Assembly: GCF_009017255.1 (NCBI RefSeq)
Contig: NZ_WBZB01000013.1
Location: forward strand, 204,404 to 268,403
Direction of reading: 5' to 3'
DNA length: 64,000 nucleotides
DNA from: Alkaliphilus serpentinus
GTDB taxonomy: Bacteria; Bacillota; Clostridia; Peptostreptococcales; Natronincolaceae
The notes under the pieces were generated by a model. It did not search any database, was not told where the DNA came from, and saw only the letters and a program-made list of their open reading frames with translations. A program made the position numbers and the translations under genes. Below, one piece after another: positions 24,900 through 33,272 of this stretch (the stretch's first letter is position 1; every line of letters begins with the position of its first letter).

Positions 24900-25113
24900 A
24901 TAAAACAGGTTTACCATCTAGAGATCAAAGAGTAAAATCTAAATTGAAAATTAGCCACGACAAAAAAATGTTTATTAAAACAGACTTGTCAACCAATTAA
25001 ATTCAATTTATGATTTTATCCTTCATCTCCATGCTTCACTTATGTATTTGATTGATTACATCAAGTGTTGCCCGACAGCATTCCACCCTTCATTTCTCGA
25101 ATCATATTGCTAC
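24866..25113 (-). ncRNA. Attenuator leader RNA of unknown class
   Basis: Transcribed from the promoter at 25120-25148. The 5' part folds with a closing stem CAATATGATT (25109-25100) with AATCATAAATTG (25015-25004), an internal G-rich loop, ATGCT/AGCAT (25081-25077 with 25035-25031) and a long arm CACTT-g-ATGTA with TACAT-AAGTG (25067-25057 with 25046-25037). Downstream, TAGATTTTACTCT (24941-24929) is perfectly complementary to AGAGTAAAATCTA (24889-24877), which is the loop of the terminator at 24867-24899. Two tiny frames (MKGGMLSGNT and MEMKDKIIN) also exist, so a leader-peptide mechanism is an alternative. I cannot match it to a known riboswitch or T-box. Confidence 0.65.
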
Positions 25114-25119
25114 AATTAA

Positions 25120-25148
25120 ATCATACTAAATCACCCTATATTTGTCAA
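25120..25148 (-). promoter_or_regulatory. Promoter of the nitroreductase leader
   Basis: On the minus strand TTGACA (25148-25143), a 17-bp spacer and TATGAT (25125-25120). It predicts a transcript start near 25113 and a leader of about 300 nt. Confidence 0.85.
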
Positions 25149-25263
25149 CTCTATTGCAATATCATCACCTTCTAATCGTGATGGGTGTTCAGCATTTCAT
25201 TTTCGACATTTCATCTCATCATTTATAAAGGATTTACGTCTTAAGTAAGGTTGGGTTCAAATA

Positions 25264-25294
25264 GTAAAGCCTCCCATTATAAAGGAGGCTTTAC
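25264..25294 (-). terminator. Terminator of the glyoxalase gene
   Basis: GTAAAGCCTCC/GGAGGCTTTAC, an 11-bp stem just after the glyoxalase stop; the T-run is short. Confidence 0.75.
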
Positions 25295-25306
25295 TAAAGA
25301 AGATCG

Positions 25307-25687
25307 TTACGCCCTAATAATTTCCACATCATAGCCATCTGGATCAGCAACAAAATAATATCGTGGCGGGCTCCCTGGCAACCCCATTAGCTTCGTTACT
25401 TTGTAGCCCATTTTTTCATGTCTATCTCTAGAAGCTTCTAAATCCTCTACAGACACGGCAATATGACTAAAGCCATTTCCGATGACATAGGGCTTTTCAG
25501 GATTATAATTGTAAGTTAATTCAATCTCAAAATTTTTGTTCCCATCACTTAAAAAAACCAAAGTAAACTCATGCTCTGGAAAATCCTTTCTTCTTGTTTC
25601 GATTAGTCCTAGGGCCTCCTTATAAAACTTTAAAGATTTCTCTAAGTCCATAACTCGAATACATGTATGTAGCAATTTATACTTCAT
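25307..25687 (-). CDS. gloA: Glyoxalase I (lactoylglutathione lyase-like)
   Basis: 126 residues from the ATG at 25687 (GGGAGGG ten bases upstream; an ATG six bases earlier is too close to it). Two VOC beta-alpha-beta-beta-beta modules. The metal ligands of GloA are in place: His in LLHTCIRV, Glu in NFEIELTYN, His in GFSHIAVSV and Glu in DGYDVEIIR. Detoxifies methylglyoxal as its thiol adduct; since Clostridia often lack glutathione the thiol may differ. Monocistronic. Confidence 0.9.
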   Translation of the reverse strand: MKYKLLHTCIRVMDLEKSLKFYKEALGLIETRRKDFPEHEFTLVFLSDGNKNFEIELTYNYNPEKPYVIGNGFSHIAVSVEDLEASRDRHEKMGYKVTKLMGLPGSPPRYYFVADPDGYDVEIIRA

Positions 25688-25985
25688 TATCATATCCCTC
25701 CCTAAGATTTATCTTAATTATACCAAATTATGCAAGCTAATAAACTAAGATATGGAATTTTATAAGCATTAAATTGCCAGGGGATTAATTCCACATATTA
25801 CTATATAATTCGACATCTAATCAGAATTCTCTATAAACGAGTAAGAGCCTTATTTTCATAAGGCCCTTACACATTTAGTTTAAATGTTAAAATTTATTGG
25901 TTAATCCCAATTCCCCAAAATTATTATATAATATATATAAAATTATTAATTAACAAAAATTGCTCTCTTTTGCGAGGTATATATT
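25688..25985. other. Intergenic region with one strong hairpin
   Basis: Contains a 12-bp interrupted stem (GTAAG-A-GCCTTAT with ATAAGGC-C-CTTAC, 25841-25870) without a T-run. It may be a weak terminator or a regulatory structure for the following AraC gene. Nothing else recognised. Confidence 0.4.
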
Positions 25986-26882
25986 ATGACAACAACAAGC
26001 TTATATTCTAGTGTAGAAAATTTAATTAATTATATTGAGGATCATATTGAAGGTGATCTTACATTGGAATCGCTATCTAGTTCTTTTTGCATTTCTAAGT
26101 TTCATTTAATAAGGATATTTAAAAACCTTACCAACTTTACAATGATGGAGTATGTCAAATCTAGAAAGCTGGCTTGTAGCTTGTATGAGCTGTTATATAC
26201 TGACATGAAGGTAATTGATATTGCATTAAAGTACCACTTTAACTATGAACAGAGTTACATACGGGCCTTTAAAAAGGAGTTTGGTATTACACCAGCAAAA
26301 TTTCGCAATAATCAAATTCCAGTAAAAATAGTTGATAGGATAAATCTTGATTTTTGTACCTCTATTGATGATGGAATTCTATTTCAACCTCAATATATTG
26401 TACGTCCTGAAATGAAGCTTGTTGGTGTAAAAGATATTATTAAGCTTAAGGACAAGTATGTAAAAAATTTAGCCAACAGTAGAGGGGTAAATTTTTTCCA
26501 TAATCAGCGTATTCATATTAAAAATACTCTTAATCCCCACATTTATATAGGTCTTACTAGGCTGGTTGATCATTCAGCTGATTATACATACTATATGCCG
26601 TCGGTTGAAGTCAACTCCTTTGAAGATATACCAAAAGGTATGTTCTATGACACTCTCCCCAGCTGTAAATATGCTGTTTTTCATTATATCGGTAGACATC
26701 ACGCTGAGTATATTTCCCTACATACAATGAAGGCATTATACGACTATATCTATTCAACTTGGATACCAGCAAACAATTATGATTTTATACGAGAAGGCGG
26801 CTTCCGATTTGAAGAAATTGATAGCACTATAACCTCCAATGATTACTGCGAAGCAAAAATTTATTTACCCTTCAAATTATAA
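25986..26882 (+). CDS. AraC-family regulator with GyrI-like effector domain
   Basis: 298 residues. An N-terminal AraC double helix-turn-helix (about 8-105: LTLESLSSSFCISKFHLIRIFKN and VIDIALKYHFNYEQSYIRAFKKEFGITPAKF) precedes a C-terminal GyrI-like small-molecule binding domain (~125-298) as in Rob/BmrR-type proteins. Such proteins usually sense amphipathic or aromatic drugs. The downstream convergent TetR and flavin protein genes are possible targets, not proven. Weak ribosome binding site (GCGAGGT). Confidence 0.88.
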   Translation: MTTTSLYSSVENLINYIEDHIEGDLTLESLSSSFCISKFHLIRIFKNLTNFTMMEYVKSRKLACSLYELLYTDMKVIDIALKYHFNYEQSYIRAFKKEFGITPAKFRNNQIPVKIVDRINLDFCTSIDDGILFQPQYIVRPEMKLVGVKDIIKLKDKYVKNLANSRGVNFFHNQRIHIKNTLNPHIYIGLTRLVDHSADYTYYMPSVEVNSFEDIPKGMFYDTLPSCKYAVFHYIGRHHAEYISLHTMKALYDYIYSTWIPANNYDFIREGGFRFEEIDSTITSNDYCEAKIYLPFKL

Positions 26883-26894
26883 ACCATAATAGAA

Positions 26895-26930
26895 TTAGCG
26901 CCACCTTAATCAAAGTTGGCGCTAATTTTT
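26895..26930. terminator. Bidirectional terminator
   Basis: TTAGCGCCA pairs with TGGCGCTAA, then TTTTT. It lies between the convergent AraC and FMN-binding genes. Confidence 0.88.
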
Positions 26931-27339
26931 ATTGAACTAACGCCTTTTCAATAGCCTTTAGGATGATTTTACTGCTTCCCGTCGCCCCTGAAATGGCATC
27001 CACCTGAAGACTTTGTTTTTGGATGACGCTATTTACAATTGCCTCCGCCTTCTTACCAAAGCCACTACTTTTGTGATTTATGATTTTAATAGCAGTAATT
27101 ATACCTTTTTCTACAGTTACGTCTACTGCTGCACCAACCATCTCGTCGAAATCAAATTCTCCAGAATATGTACCATCTTCAACACCGGTTAAATCAATAC
27201 TGTTCATTTCAATTTTACTCACTTCATCACTAAATTCCTTTAGCTTACTACGTAAACCTATGTAAAACACTGCTGCAACTCCTACAATTACACATAAAGT
27301 TCCAATAACAACCCTTTTTAATGTTTTTCCATTATTCAT
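26929..27339 (-). CDS. Single-domain FMN-binding membrane protein
   Basis: 136 residues: one N-terminal membrane helix (about 10-28) and an FMN_bind domain with the flavinylation motif DAISGATGSSKI near residue 113. Same architecture as the protein at 7604-7993. It overlaps the upstream TetR gene by 8 bp (GAGGTGAAGAATT-ATG), so it is the target gene of a TetR-controlled two-gene operon. The domain should face outward and carry covalent FMN if an ApbE is present; none is in the window. Confidence 0.87.
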   Translation of the reverse strand: MNNGKTLKRVVIGTLCVIVGVAAVFYIGLRSKLKEFSDEVSKIEMNSIDLTGVEDGTYSGEFDFDEMVGAAVDVTVEKGIITAIKIINHKSSGFGKKAEAIVNSVIQKQSLQVDAISGATGSSKIILKAIEKALVQ

Positions 27340-27943
27340 AATTCTTCACCTCATTATTATTTAATAGAAACTCTATTTCCTTCTCTATAACCTGTAAAAC
27401 AAAGTCAAGGTCTTGATTCTCATTTGGTCTATTCAGATAGAATAATAGCTTTCCATGAATACTTGCTCCCATTAGCTCTAACAATAAATCTATGGAGTTT
27501 TTCTGAAGATATCCTTTTTTTGAGGATTCGTTGAGGTTATCTAAGATCAGACGGCTGATCGAGGGTCTTTTACTTAACTCCTCTGGAATTTTGCCTAAAT
27601 CTTCAAGGTAAACCAGTTTAAATATTTCAGGATTTTCTGCAAAATACTTAAAGAATTCTATATTATAAATAATTAGTTGTTCCTTACAATCCCACTTATC
27701 ATCTTTAAAGGTAATGACATGCTCATAGCAATCCTCTAAAAAATCAAATGCACAATAGGTTAACAGTGTATTCATATCCTTGAAGTAGTTATATATTGTA
27801 GCATAGGAGTATCCTGCAGTTTCTCCCACCCTTCTGGCAGTAATATTCTTTATTCCTTCGGTTTTTATGATTTCTTTAGCTGCATCTATAAAAAACCTCA
27901 TAATCCTTTGTTTTTGTAAATTTCTTTTATTCATTGTCATCAT
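27332..27943 (-). CDS. TetR-family transcriptional regulator
   Basis: 203 residues. The helix-turn-helix is ITARRVGETAGYSYATIYNYFKDMNTLL (about 39-66), the TetR signature. The C-terminal ligand domain has no recognisable subfamily. The start is uncertain among three closely spaced ATGs (27943, 27940, 27934). Tandem palindromes TTAAC-N3-GTTAA lie 14-44 bp upstream and are its likely operator, so it would repress itself and the FMN-binding protein. Confidence 0.9.
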   Translation of the reverse strand: MMTMNKRNLQKQRIMRFFIDAAKEIIKTEGIKNITARRVGETAGYSYATIYNYFKDMNTLLTYCAFDFLEDCYEHVITFKDDKWDCKEQLIIYNIEFFKYFAENPEIFKLVYLEDLGKIPEELSKRPSISRLILDNLNESSKKGYLQKNSIDLLLELMGASIHGKLLFYLNRPNENQDLDFVLQVIEKEIEFLLNNNEVKNYE

Positions 27944-27956
27944 TCCTATTCTTTAA

Positions 27957-27987
27957 TTAACATCGTTAATTTTATTAACATTGTTAA
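27957..27987. promoter_or_regulatory. Tandem TetR operator
   Basis: Two 13-bp palindromes, TTAACATCGTTAA (27957-27969) and TTAACATTGTTAA (27975-27987), centre to centre 18 bp apart, directly upstream of the TetR gene. They differ only in the unpaired centre. Confidence 0.8.
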
Positions 27988-28128
27988 GTATATTATCTAT
28001 TCTTTCATTAGTCAACTAAAATTTTATAGAGTGGATATTTGTCGACTATTGAAGGATTTTCTCTAGATTAGTAGAAAGTATTAATAGTTTTAAAATTTTA
28101 GTATTGTATGGAGGAGAGTCAGGATAAA

Positions 28129-30102
28129 GTGAATAGCTACGATTTCAAGAAAGAAATTGACGATTTATCAAAAGTGCTACAGTTGATTCCAGAATACAAT
28201 TTTAATTATAGATTCCCAATAGATGAAAAAGACCACCTTTTTACCCTAAAGGAAGTCTTAAACTATATCTTAGATTCAATGTTGATTTCTATCAAGAAAT
28301 CAAGTGCCTCCTTAGAGCAGCTTAGTATTTCCAATAAAGAACTTGAAAAGGCATATAAAATAATTGAAAAAAGCGATATTGTTGTCTTTGAATGGACCTT
28401 AACACTTGATATTCCGACAAAATTTGTTACAAATAATATATCAAGATTTGGCTACACTCCTGAGGATTTTTATACTGGAGAACTAAAGGATTATTGGAAT
28501 TTTCTTTATAAGGAAGATGTAGAGAAAACGAAAGAAAGAGTATATCACGCAAGAAAAATGGGTATGGATGAGTTCAAGCATTCCTATAGAGTTATCTGTA
28601 AAAACAAAGAAATTCGTTGGGTTGAAGAATGGTTAATACTAGAAAGAGATGAATCAGGTTTACCCGTATCTGAAAAGGGGATTTTAAGAGACATCACTCA
28701 ACAAAAGGTATTAGCCGATAAGCTTAAGGAAAGCGAAGAAAGGTATAGAAGTCTATATGAAAATGCCGCAGCTGTAATATACACCTATAGTCTGGATGGG
28801 TATATAACCTCTGCCAATAACGCTTGTTTAAAATTATTGGGTTATTCTAGAGAAGAGTTGATTGGTAAGCACATTGAGGAGTTAATAGTTCATACTTCAG
28901 ATGAAGTTCCCAGTTACATAAACTATGCTGTAGATAATCTTGAAAAACCCATAGAGATAGATGTTATGAATAAGCATCATGAAAAAATTGTACTTGAAAC
29001 TTATAATAGCTTAATTTACAAAGATGGCAGCCCTTATGAAATTCAAGGTGTAGCCCAAAACATTACCTCCAGAAAAAGAGCTGAGGAAAAAATTGTTCAT
29101 ATGAGCTATCACGACAAGCTTACAGGCCTTTTTAATAGAGCCTACTTTGATGAAATCATTAAAGCCCTTGATGAGGAAGAAGCGTATCCATTAACTATAA
29201 TCATCGGAGATATCAACGGCTTAAAGCTCGCCAACGATGCCTTTGGCCACAAGGCTGGAGATGAATTGCTAAAAAAAATAGCGGATATTCTTCTTATGGC
29301 CTGTAGAAAAAATGATATTATTACAAGATTAGGTGGAGACGAGTTCACAATCGTGTTGCCTAACACAGATGAATTGGTTGCAAAAAGAATCTGTGATAGA
29401 ATAAGAGATCTTTGCAAGAGGGATAAGTCCTCTGTAATTCAACCCAGTATAGCCCTTGGCTACGCCTCGAAGACTTCAAAGAATTGTACCTTAGATATGC
29501 TTATTAAAGAAGCAGATGATAGAATGTATAAGAATAAGCTAAATGAAAGTAAAAGTATACGGAGTTCAATAATCTCTTCATTACAGGCTACCCTCGAAGA
29601 AAAAACCTTCGAAACCAAGGAGCATGGAGAGCGGATTAAGGTATTGTCTTTAAAATTAGGGAAAGAGATTGGCCTTTCCGACAATCAACTGGATGAGTTA
29701 AGCTTAGCAGCCGTAATGCATGATATTGGGAAGATAGGAATTCCTGACAGTATATTATCTAAAGCTGGAGACCTTACAGAGGAAGAATGGAAAATCATGA
29801 AAAGACACACCGAGATAGGATACCAAATTTTGATGTCATCAACCAATATGGTTACAATAGGAGAATATGTTCTAGCCCATCATGAACGGTGGGATGGTAT
29901 GGGTTATCCTAGGGGATTAAAGGGCCCAGAAATTCCTGTTATATCTAGAATAATCACATTAATTGACGCCTACGATGTCATGCTTCACAACAGACCCTAT
30001 TCTCCATGTAAAACCAAAGAAGAAGCTATAGAAGAAATAAAAAGATGTACAGGGAGTCAGTTTGACCCTCAACTAGTGGAAACCTTCTTAAAAATCATAT
30101 AA
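28129..30102 (+). CDS. PAS-PAS-GGDEF-HD-GYP cyclic-di-GMP signalling protein
   Basis: About 657 residues. Start taken as GTG 28129 because GGAGGAG and AGGA precede it; the in-frame ATG 28108 has no binding site. Order: a helical N-terminus, a PAS fold (~95-205), a second PAS (~210-325), a GGDEF domain (~330-490) with intact RLGGDEF, and an HD-GYP domain (~510-657) with HDIGKIG and HHERWDGMGYPRGLKG. Both catalytic motifs look intact, so it could both make and break c-di-GMP. No membrane helix is seen: a cytosolic sensor. Monocistronic with a terminator behind. Confidence 0.92.
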   Translation: MNSYDFKKEIDDLSKVLQLIPEYNFNYRFPIDEKDHLFTLKEVLNYILDSMLISIKKSSASLEQLSISNKELEKAYKIIEKSDIVVFEWTLTLDIPTKFVTNNISRFGYTPEDFYTGELKDYWNFLYKEDVEKTKERVYHARKMGMDEFKHSYRVICKNKEIRWVEEWLILERDESGLPVSEKGILRDITQQKVLADKLKESEERYRSLYENAAAVIYTYSLDGYITSANNACLKLLGYSREELIGKHIEELIVHTSDEVPSYINYAVDNLEKPIEIDVMNKHHEKIVLETYNSLIYKDGSPYEIQGVAQNITSRKRAEEKIVHMSYHDKLTGLFNRAYFDEIIKALDEEEAYPLTIIIGDINGLKLANDAFGHKAGDELLKKIADILLMACRKNDIITRLGGDEFTIVLPNTDELVAKRICDRIRDLCKRDKSSVIQPSIALGYASKTSKNCTLDMLIKEADDRMYKNKLNESKSIRSSIISSLQATLEEKTFETKEHGERIKVLSLKLGKEIGLSDNQLDELSLAAVMHDIGKIGIPDSILSKAGDLTEEEWKIMKRHTEIGYQILMSSTNMVTIGEYVLAHHERWDGMGYPRGLKGPEIPVISRIITLIDAYDVMLHNRPYSPCKTKEEAIEEIKRCTGSQFDPQLVETFLKII

Positions 30103-30109
30103 TATTTAA

Positions 30110-30147
30110 AAGAGTCAGATTAAGGAATTCCTTCTCTGACTCTTTAT
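30110..30147. terminator. Bidirectional terminator
   Basis: AAGAGTCAGA pairs with TCTGACTCTT, then TATT. Between the GGDEF protein and the convergent DUF3842 gene. Confidence 0.82.
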
Positions 30148-30557
30148 TACTGGATTAACTCTTTAATTTTGTCTAAGGCACAATCTAAATGATATTGTAA
30201 AGATTCATCTGCAACCCCAGTTACAAAGATATTACACTTGTTAAAGGGAATGAGAATTTTCGTTGCTGAGCTTTGAGAAATTGCATTGGCCATCGACGGA
30301 GTAAGCTCACCTAGCATAGAGTTTGCCGATATGATCCCTATTGGTCCCATAATTACATCTACTCTATCGGCATTAAAAATTATAGGATTTTCTCCGGTTG
30401 CACCTTCATCGGCACCAGCCTTAAGCATGTTGGATGTAGCCATGGTATTGGTTCCAAAGGCTTGAATATGTAGGGTTTTGTTACCCAGGCTTTTGACTCT
30501 TTCAATAAGGGCTCTTCCTATACCTCCACCTTGTCCATCTATTACGGCAATTTTCAT
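30147..30557 (-). CDS. DUF3842 protein
   Basis: 136 residues from the ATG at 30557 (GGGGAGG seven bases upstream). It begins MKIAVIDGQGGGIGR, a Rossmann-like glycine loop, and has the DUF3842 pattern of alternating GADEGATGENP and GPIGIISANSMLGE. The family is common in Clostridia and uncharacterised; a nucleotide-binding role is suggested by the loop only. Confidence 0.82.
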   Translation of the reverse strand: MKIAVIDGQGGGIGRALIERVKSLGNKTLHIQAFGTNTMATSNMLKAGADEGATGENPIIFNADRVDVIMGPIGIISANSMLGELTPSMANAISQSSATKILIPFNKCNIFVTGVADESLQYHLDCALDKIKELIQ

Positions 30558-30670
30558 ATAAAAACCTCCCCTAAATACGATCAATACAATTATATCAGAA
30601 AATCTTAATAAATATAACCATCTATAAGGTTTCATCAAAATGATACCCAATGTGAATAGCCATATAAACG

Positions 30671-30699
30671 TTGACTTTTTAATGCTTTACTGCTATAAT
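30671..30699 (+). promoter_or_regulatory. Promoter of the metal ABC importer
   Basis: TTGACT (30671-30676), 17-bp spacer, TATAAT (30694-30699). It predicts a transcript start near 30706 and a ~190-nt leader. Confidence 0.82.
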
Positions 30700-30796
30700 T
30701 ACTGATATTAGAGATGAACTCTATATAGCATATATGAATATATGTACATAGTAAAGCAAATAAGCTTTGTATAAATGAATAGCGAATGTATTGAAT

Positions 30797-30849
30797 CATG
30801 AAGATTCGTAGCTTGTAGAGAATTGGCTACTTTTACTTCATGTTTTTTT
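30797..30849 (+). terminator. Leader terminator (attenuator) before the metal importer
   Basis: CATGAAG (30797-30803) pairs with CTTCATG (30836-30842), with inner GTAGC/GCTAC, followed by seven T's, 49 bp before the ATPase start. An alternative hairpin GAATC-ATGAA-GATTC (30793-30807) would consume the 5' arm, which is the layout of an attenuator. Confidence 0.65.
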
Positions 30850-30897
30850 ATGTTTTATTTCAAAGCTTCTAAATATCTAAAGAAAGGGTTTGGTTTC

Positions 30898-31590
30898 ATG
30901 GAAAATGCCATTGAATTGCGGGATTTAACAATGGGCTATGGCAATCATACAATACTTCGAAACCTTTATTTAAATATAAAGGTAGGAGAGTTTGTATCCA
31001 TTTTTGGAGAGAACGGCGCAGGCAAAACCACCCTCTTTAAGGGCATCCTACAACTATTGCCCATTATGAAGGGAAATATTAAAATCTTTAATGTAGATGT
31101 TACAAAGAGCAATGAAAAAACCTGGCTTCGCTCACAAATTGGATATGTACCCCAAAGACATAATCAAGGTAATTTTCCCATAACGGTTTTTGAAGCAACC
31201 CTTTTAGGAAGATGGGGATCATCCTTTTCATACTTTAAAAAGCCCTCTGCAGAGGACAAGGAAGTTGCAAAAGACATCCTTCAGCTTGTTGATTTAAGTC
31301 ATCTGAGTCACCAGGACTGCAGAAGGCTATCGGGAGGACAAATTCAAAGGTTAAACATCGCTAGAGCATTGGCCAGACACCCCCGAATCCTATTATTAGA
31401 TGAGCCAAATACCCATTTAGATATAGAATCTCAGCAGAAGCTGGATAATATCCTTCATAGTATTCGAAAGGAATACCACCTATCGATTTTAATGATTAGC
31501 CATGATCAGCTTCATACTCGAAGGGTAAGTGATAGAGTGGTTCATTTAAGGAATGGGACATTTCAAAAGGATTTGGAGCTGGTTATATGA
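30898..31590 (+). CDS. znuC: Metal ABC importer ATPase (ZnuC-like)
   Basis: 230 residues from the ATG at 30898; the longer frame runs through the leader terminator. Walker A GENGAGKTT near 38-46, Q loop VPQ, signature LSGGQIQR near 139-146, Walker B ILLLDEP. It ends in a 4-bp overlap with the permease gene. The C-B-A order with a cluster-9-type binding protein marks a Zn or Mn importer; the metal is not decided by sequence. Confidence 0.87.
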   Translation: MENAIELRDLTMGYGNHTILRNLYLNIKVGEFVSIFGENGAGKTTLFKGILQLLPIMKGNIKIFNVDVTKSNEKTWLRSQIGYVPQRHNQGNFPITVFEATLLGRWGSSFSYFKKPSAEDKEVAKDILQLVDLSHLSHQDCRRLSGGQIQRLNIARALARHPRILLLDEPNTHLDIESQQKLDNILHSIRKEYHLSILMISHDQLHTRRVSDRVVHLRNGTFQKDLELVI

Positions 31591-32390
31591 CTCTATTGGA
31601 ATTCTTCAAAGTACCCATCTTTCAAAGGGCTCTAATAGGAGCAATCATAGCTGGGGGTACAATATCCCTATTGGGAATCGTTATTGTAGTGTTTAACATG
31701 ACCACCCTACGATTTGCCCTAATGCATTTTGGCCTCCTTGGAGGAGCTATTGGATTATCCCTAGGGGCCAATCCATTAACAGCGGCAATTACTGCTATTG
31801 CCATTGGATCTCTACTGTTTGGCCCCCTTTCGGACAAGTTCAAACTGGATACAGGCATCATTGGCGGTTTTTTCATGACGGGAAGTATTGCAGTTGCTTT
31901 TTTGCTCTTTTACAAGGCTGGTGTTCCCGCTTTAGATGTCTTTTCATTATTCACCGGTAGTATATTAACCTTAACCAATAGTGATATAGTCTTTGTTGCA
32001 GTTTTAGGCTTAATAATCTTAACTACCTATTTTACCTTTTTTAGAGAAATTCAATTAATTTTTTACGATGCAGAACAGGCAGAATGGTTGGGGGTTCCTG
32101 CTCAGAAAATCCGTAATGGACTCTTATTTTTAACAGGGCTTGCCATTGGCGTGGCAATGAAGATTGTTGGAGCCCTACTGATTGATGCCTTAATCCTTTT
32201 ATCAGCCATGGCAGCCATGAGGATTGCAAAAAACTTTAAGCAGTTATTGGTTATAACATCTTTACTTGGAATGCTAACTACCACCGGAGGTTTATTATTA
32301 TCGATGGTAATGGATTTACCAACGGGAGCAACCATTACATTAACAGGAGTTACATTTTTATTAATAAGTATCATGATTCCAACAAAATAA
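31587..32390 (+). CDS. znuB: Metal ABC importer permease (ZnuB-like)
   Basis: 267 residues with about eight membrane helices, ABC-3 family (MntB/ZnuB). Typical stretch: AEWLGVPAQKIRNGLLFLTGLAIGVAMKIVGALLIDALILL, near the coupling helix. Translationally coupled to the ATPase by ATGA overlap and followed 24 bp later by the binding protein. Confidence 0.88.
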   Translation: MTLLEFFKVPIFQRALIGAIIAGGTISLLGIVIVVFNMTTLRFALMHFGLLGGAIGLSLGANPLTAAITAIAIGSLLFGPLSDKFKLDTGIIGGFFMTGSIAVAFLLFYKAGVPALDVFSLFTGSILTLTNSDIVFVAVLGLIILTTYFTFFREIQLIFYDAEQAEWLGVPAQKIRNGLLFLTGLAIGVAMKIVGALLIDALILLSAMAAMRIAKNFKQLLVITSLLGMLTTTGGLLLSMVMDLPTGATITLTGVTFLLISIMIPTK

Positions 32391-32414
32391 AAAAAAACAT
32401 CTAGGAGGATGAGA

Positions 32415-33230
32415 ATGAAATCTAAAAAAATCGTTTTATTAATGGTAAGTATCCTGATTATTTCTTTATTGACAATAGGCTGTAAAGCTACTGAGGAAGC
32501 TGTAACCCCTGAAGACAATCAGGAAGCTGTAGAGTACATCGAGGATGAAGTAGCTGAGGAATTAAAAATTGTAGCATCCACCAGTTGGACTGCTTTAATG
32601 GCGGAAGCTGCTGGTGCCAAGAATGTTGTTGTATTAGCTCCTGTTGAGTTGAAGCATCCACCTGAGTATGATTTTAAGCCTAGTGATGTTGTAGCCCTAC
32701 AGGAGGCAGATTTTATAATCATGGCTGGTTATGAAGGCTTTATGAACAAAATGATTGAAGCCAATAATATTGATCAGAAGAAAATCATTAAGGTAACCAC
32801 CACCAATACCTATGTCAATCTCCATGAACAAACCCATGTAATTGCCGATGCTATTGGAACCCAAGAAGGTCAAGCCCAATGGGAAGCAGAATTTAAGAAG
32901 GTTATATCAAAAATTATGAAAAAAGCCCAGGATCATAATGTAGCTGAAACAAAAGTACTGGTACATGTTCATATGCAAGCCTTTGTTAAATCTTTAGGCT
33001 ATGATGTCGTGGCAGTCTTCGGAGCAGAAGAGCTAAGCCCTGCAAAAATGGGTGAATTGGCTAATATGGGTCCTGACTTAATTATTGATAATTACCATAA
33101 TCCTCAAGGGATGACCATAGCTGAGCTGGCCAATGTAGAGAGGGTTGAGCTTAGAAACTTCCCTGGTCCTGACCATAGCAGCTTAATTGATTTGTTTAAG
33201 GACAATGTAAAATTATTAGGATTAGAATAA
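32415..33230 (+). CDS. znuA: Metal-binding lipoprotein of the ABC importer (ZnuA-like)
   Basis: 271 residues from the ATG at 32415 (AGGAGG six bases upstream). Lipoprotein signal with lipobox LTIGC (Cys near 23), an acidic linker, then a cluster-9 fold. Candidate metal ligands: His in LKHPPEYDF, His in VHVHMQAF, and Asp/His in DNYHNPQG and PGPDHSS. There is no His-rich loop. It lies outside the membrane and delivers metal to the permease. The ligand set is atypical for classical ZnuA, so the metal is uncertain. Ends at a strong terminator. Confidence 0.85.
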   Translation: MKSKKIVLLMVSILIISLLTIGCKATEEAVTPEDNQEAVEYIEDEVAEELKIVASTSWTALMAEAAGAKNVVVLAPVELKHPPEYDFKPSDVVALQEADFIIMAGYEGFMNKMIEANNIDQKKIIKVTTTNTYVNLHEQTHVIADAIGTQEGQAQWEAEFKKVISKIMKKAQDHNVAETKVLVHVHMQAFVKSLGYDVVAVFGAEELSPAKMGELANMGPDLIIDNYHNPQGMTIAELANVERVELRNFPGPDHSSLIDLFKDNVKLLGLE

Positions 33231-33272
33231 AAAAATCCCGATCTAGCATCTTGTTTCTAGATCGGGATTTTT
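33231..33272. terminator. Bidirectional terminator
   Basis: A 16-bp perfect stem (33231-33246 with 33257-33272; core ATCCCGATCTAG) with A-run and T-run, between the convergent importer and acetyltransferase operons. Confidence 0.95.

Noticed and set aside
24866..25113. T-box leader for the nitroreductase operon (GGGTGGAA resembles the T-box core)
   Set aside because: The element lies at the 5' side of the leader, not next to the antiterminator, the ACCGCG part is missing, and the downstream gene is not an amino-acid gene.
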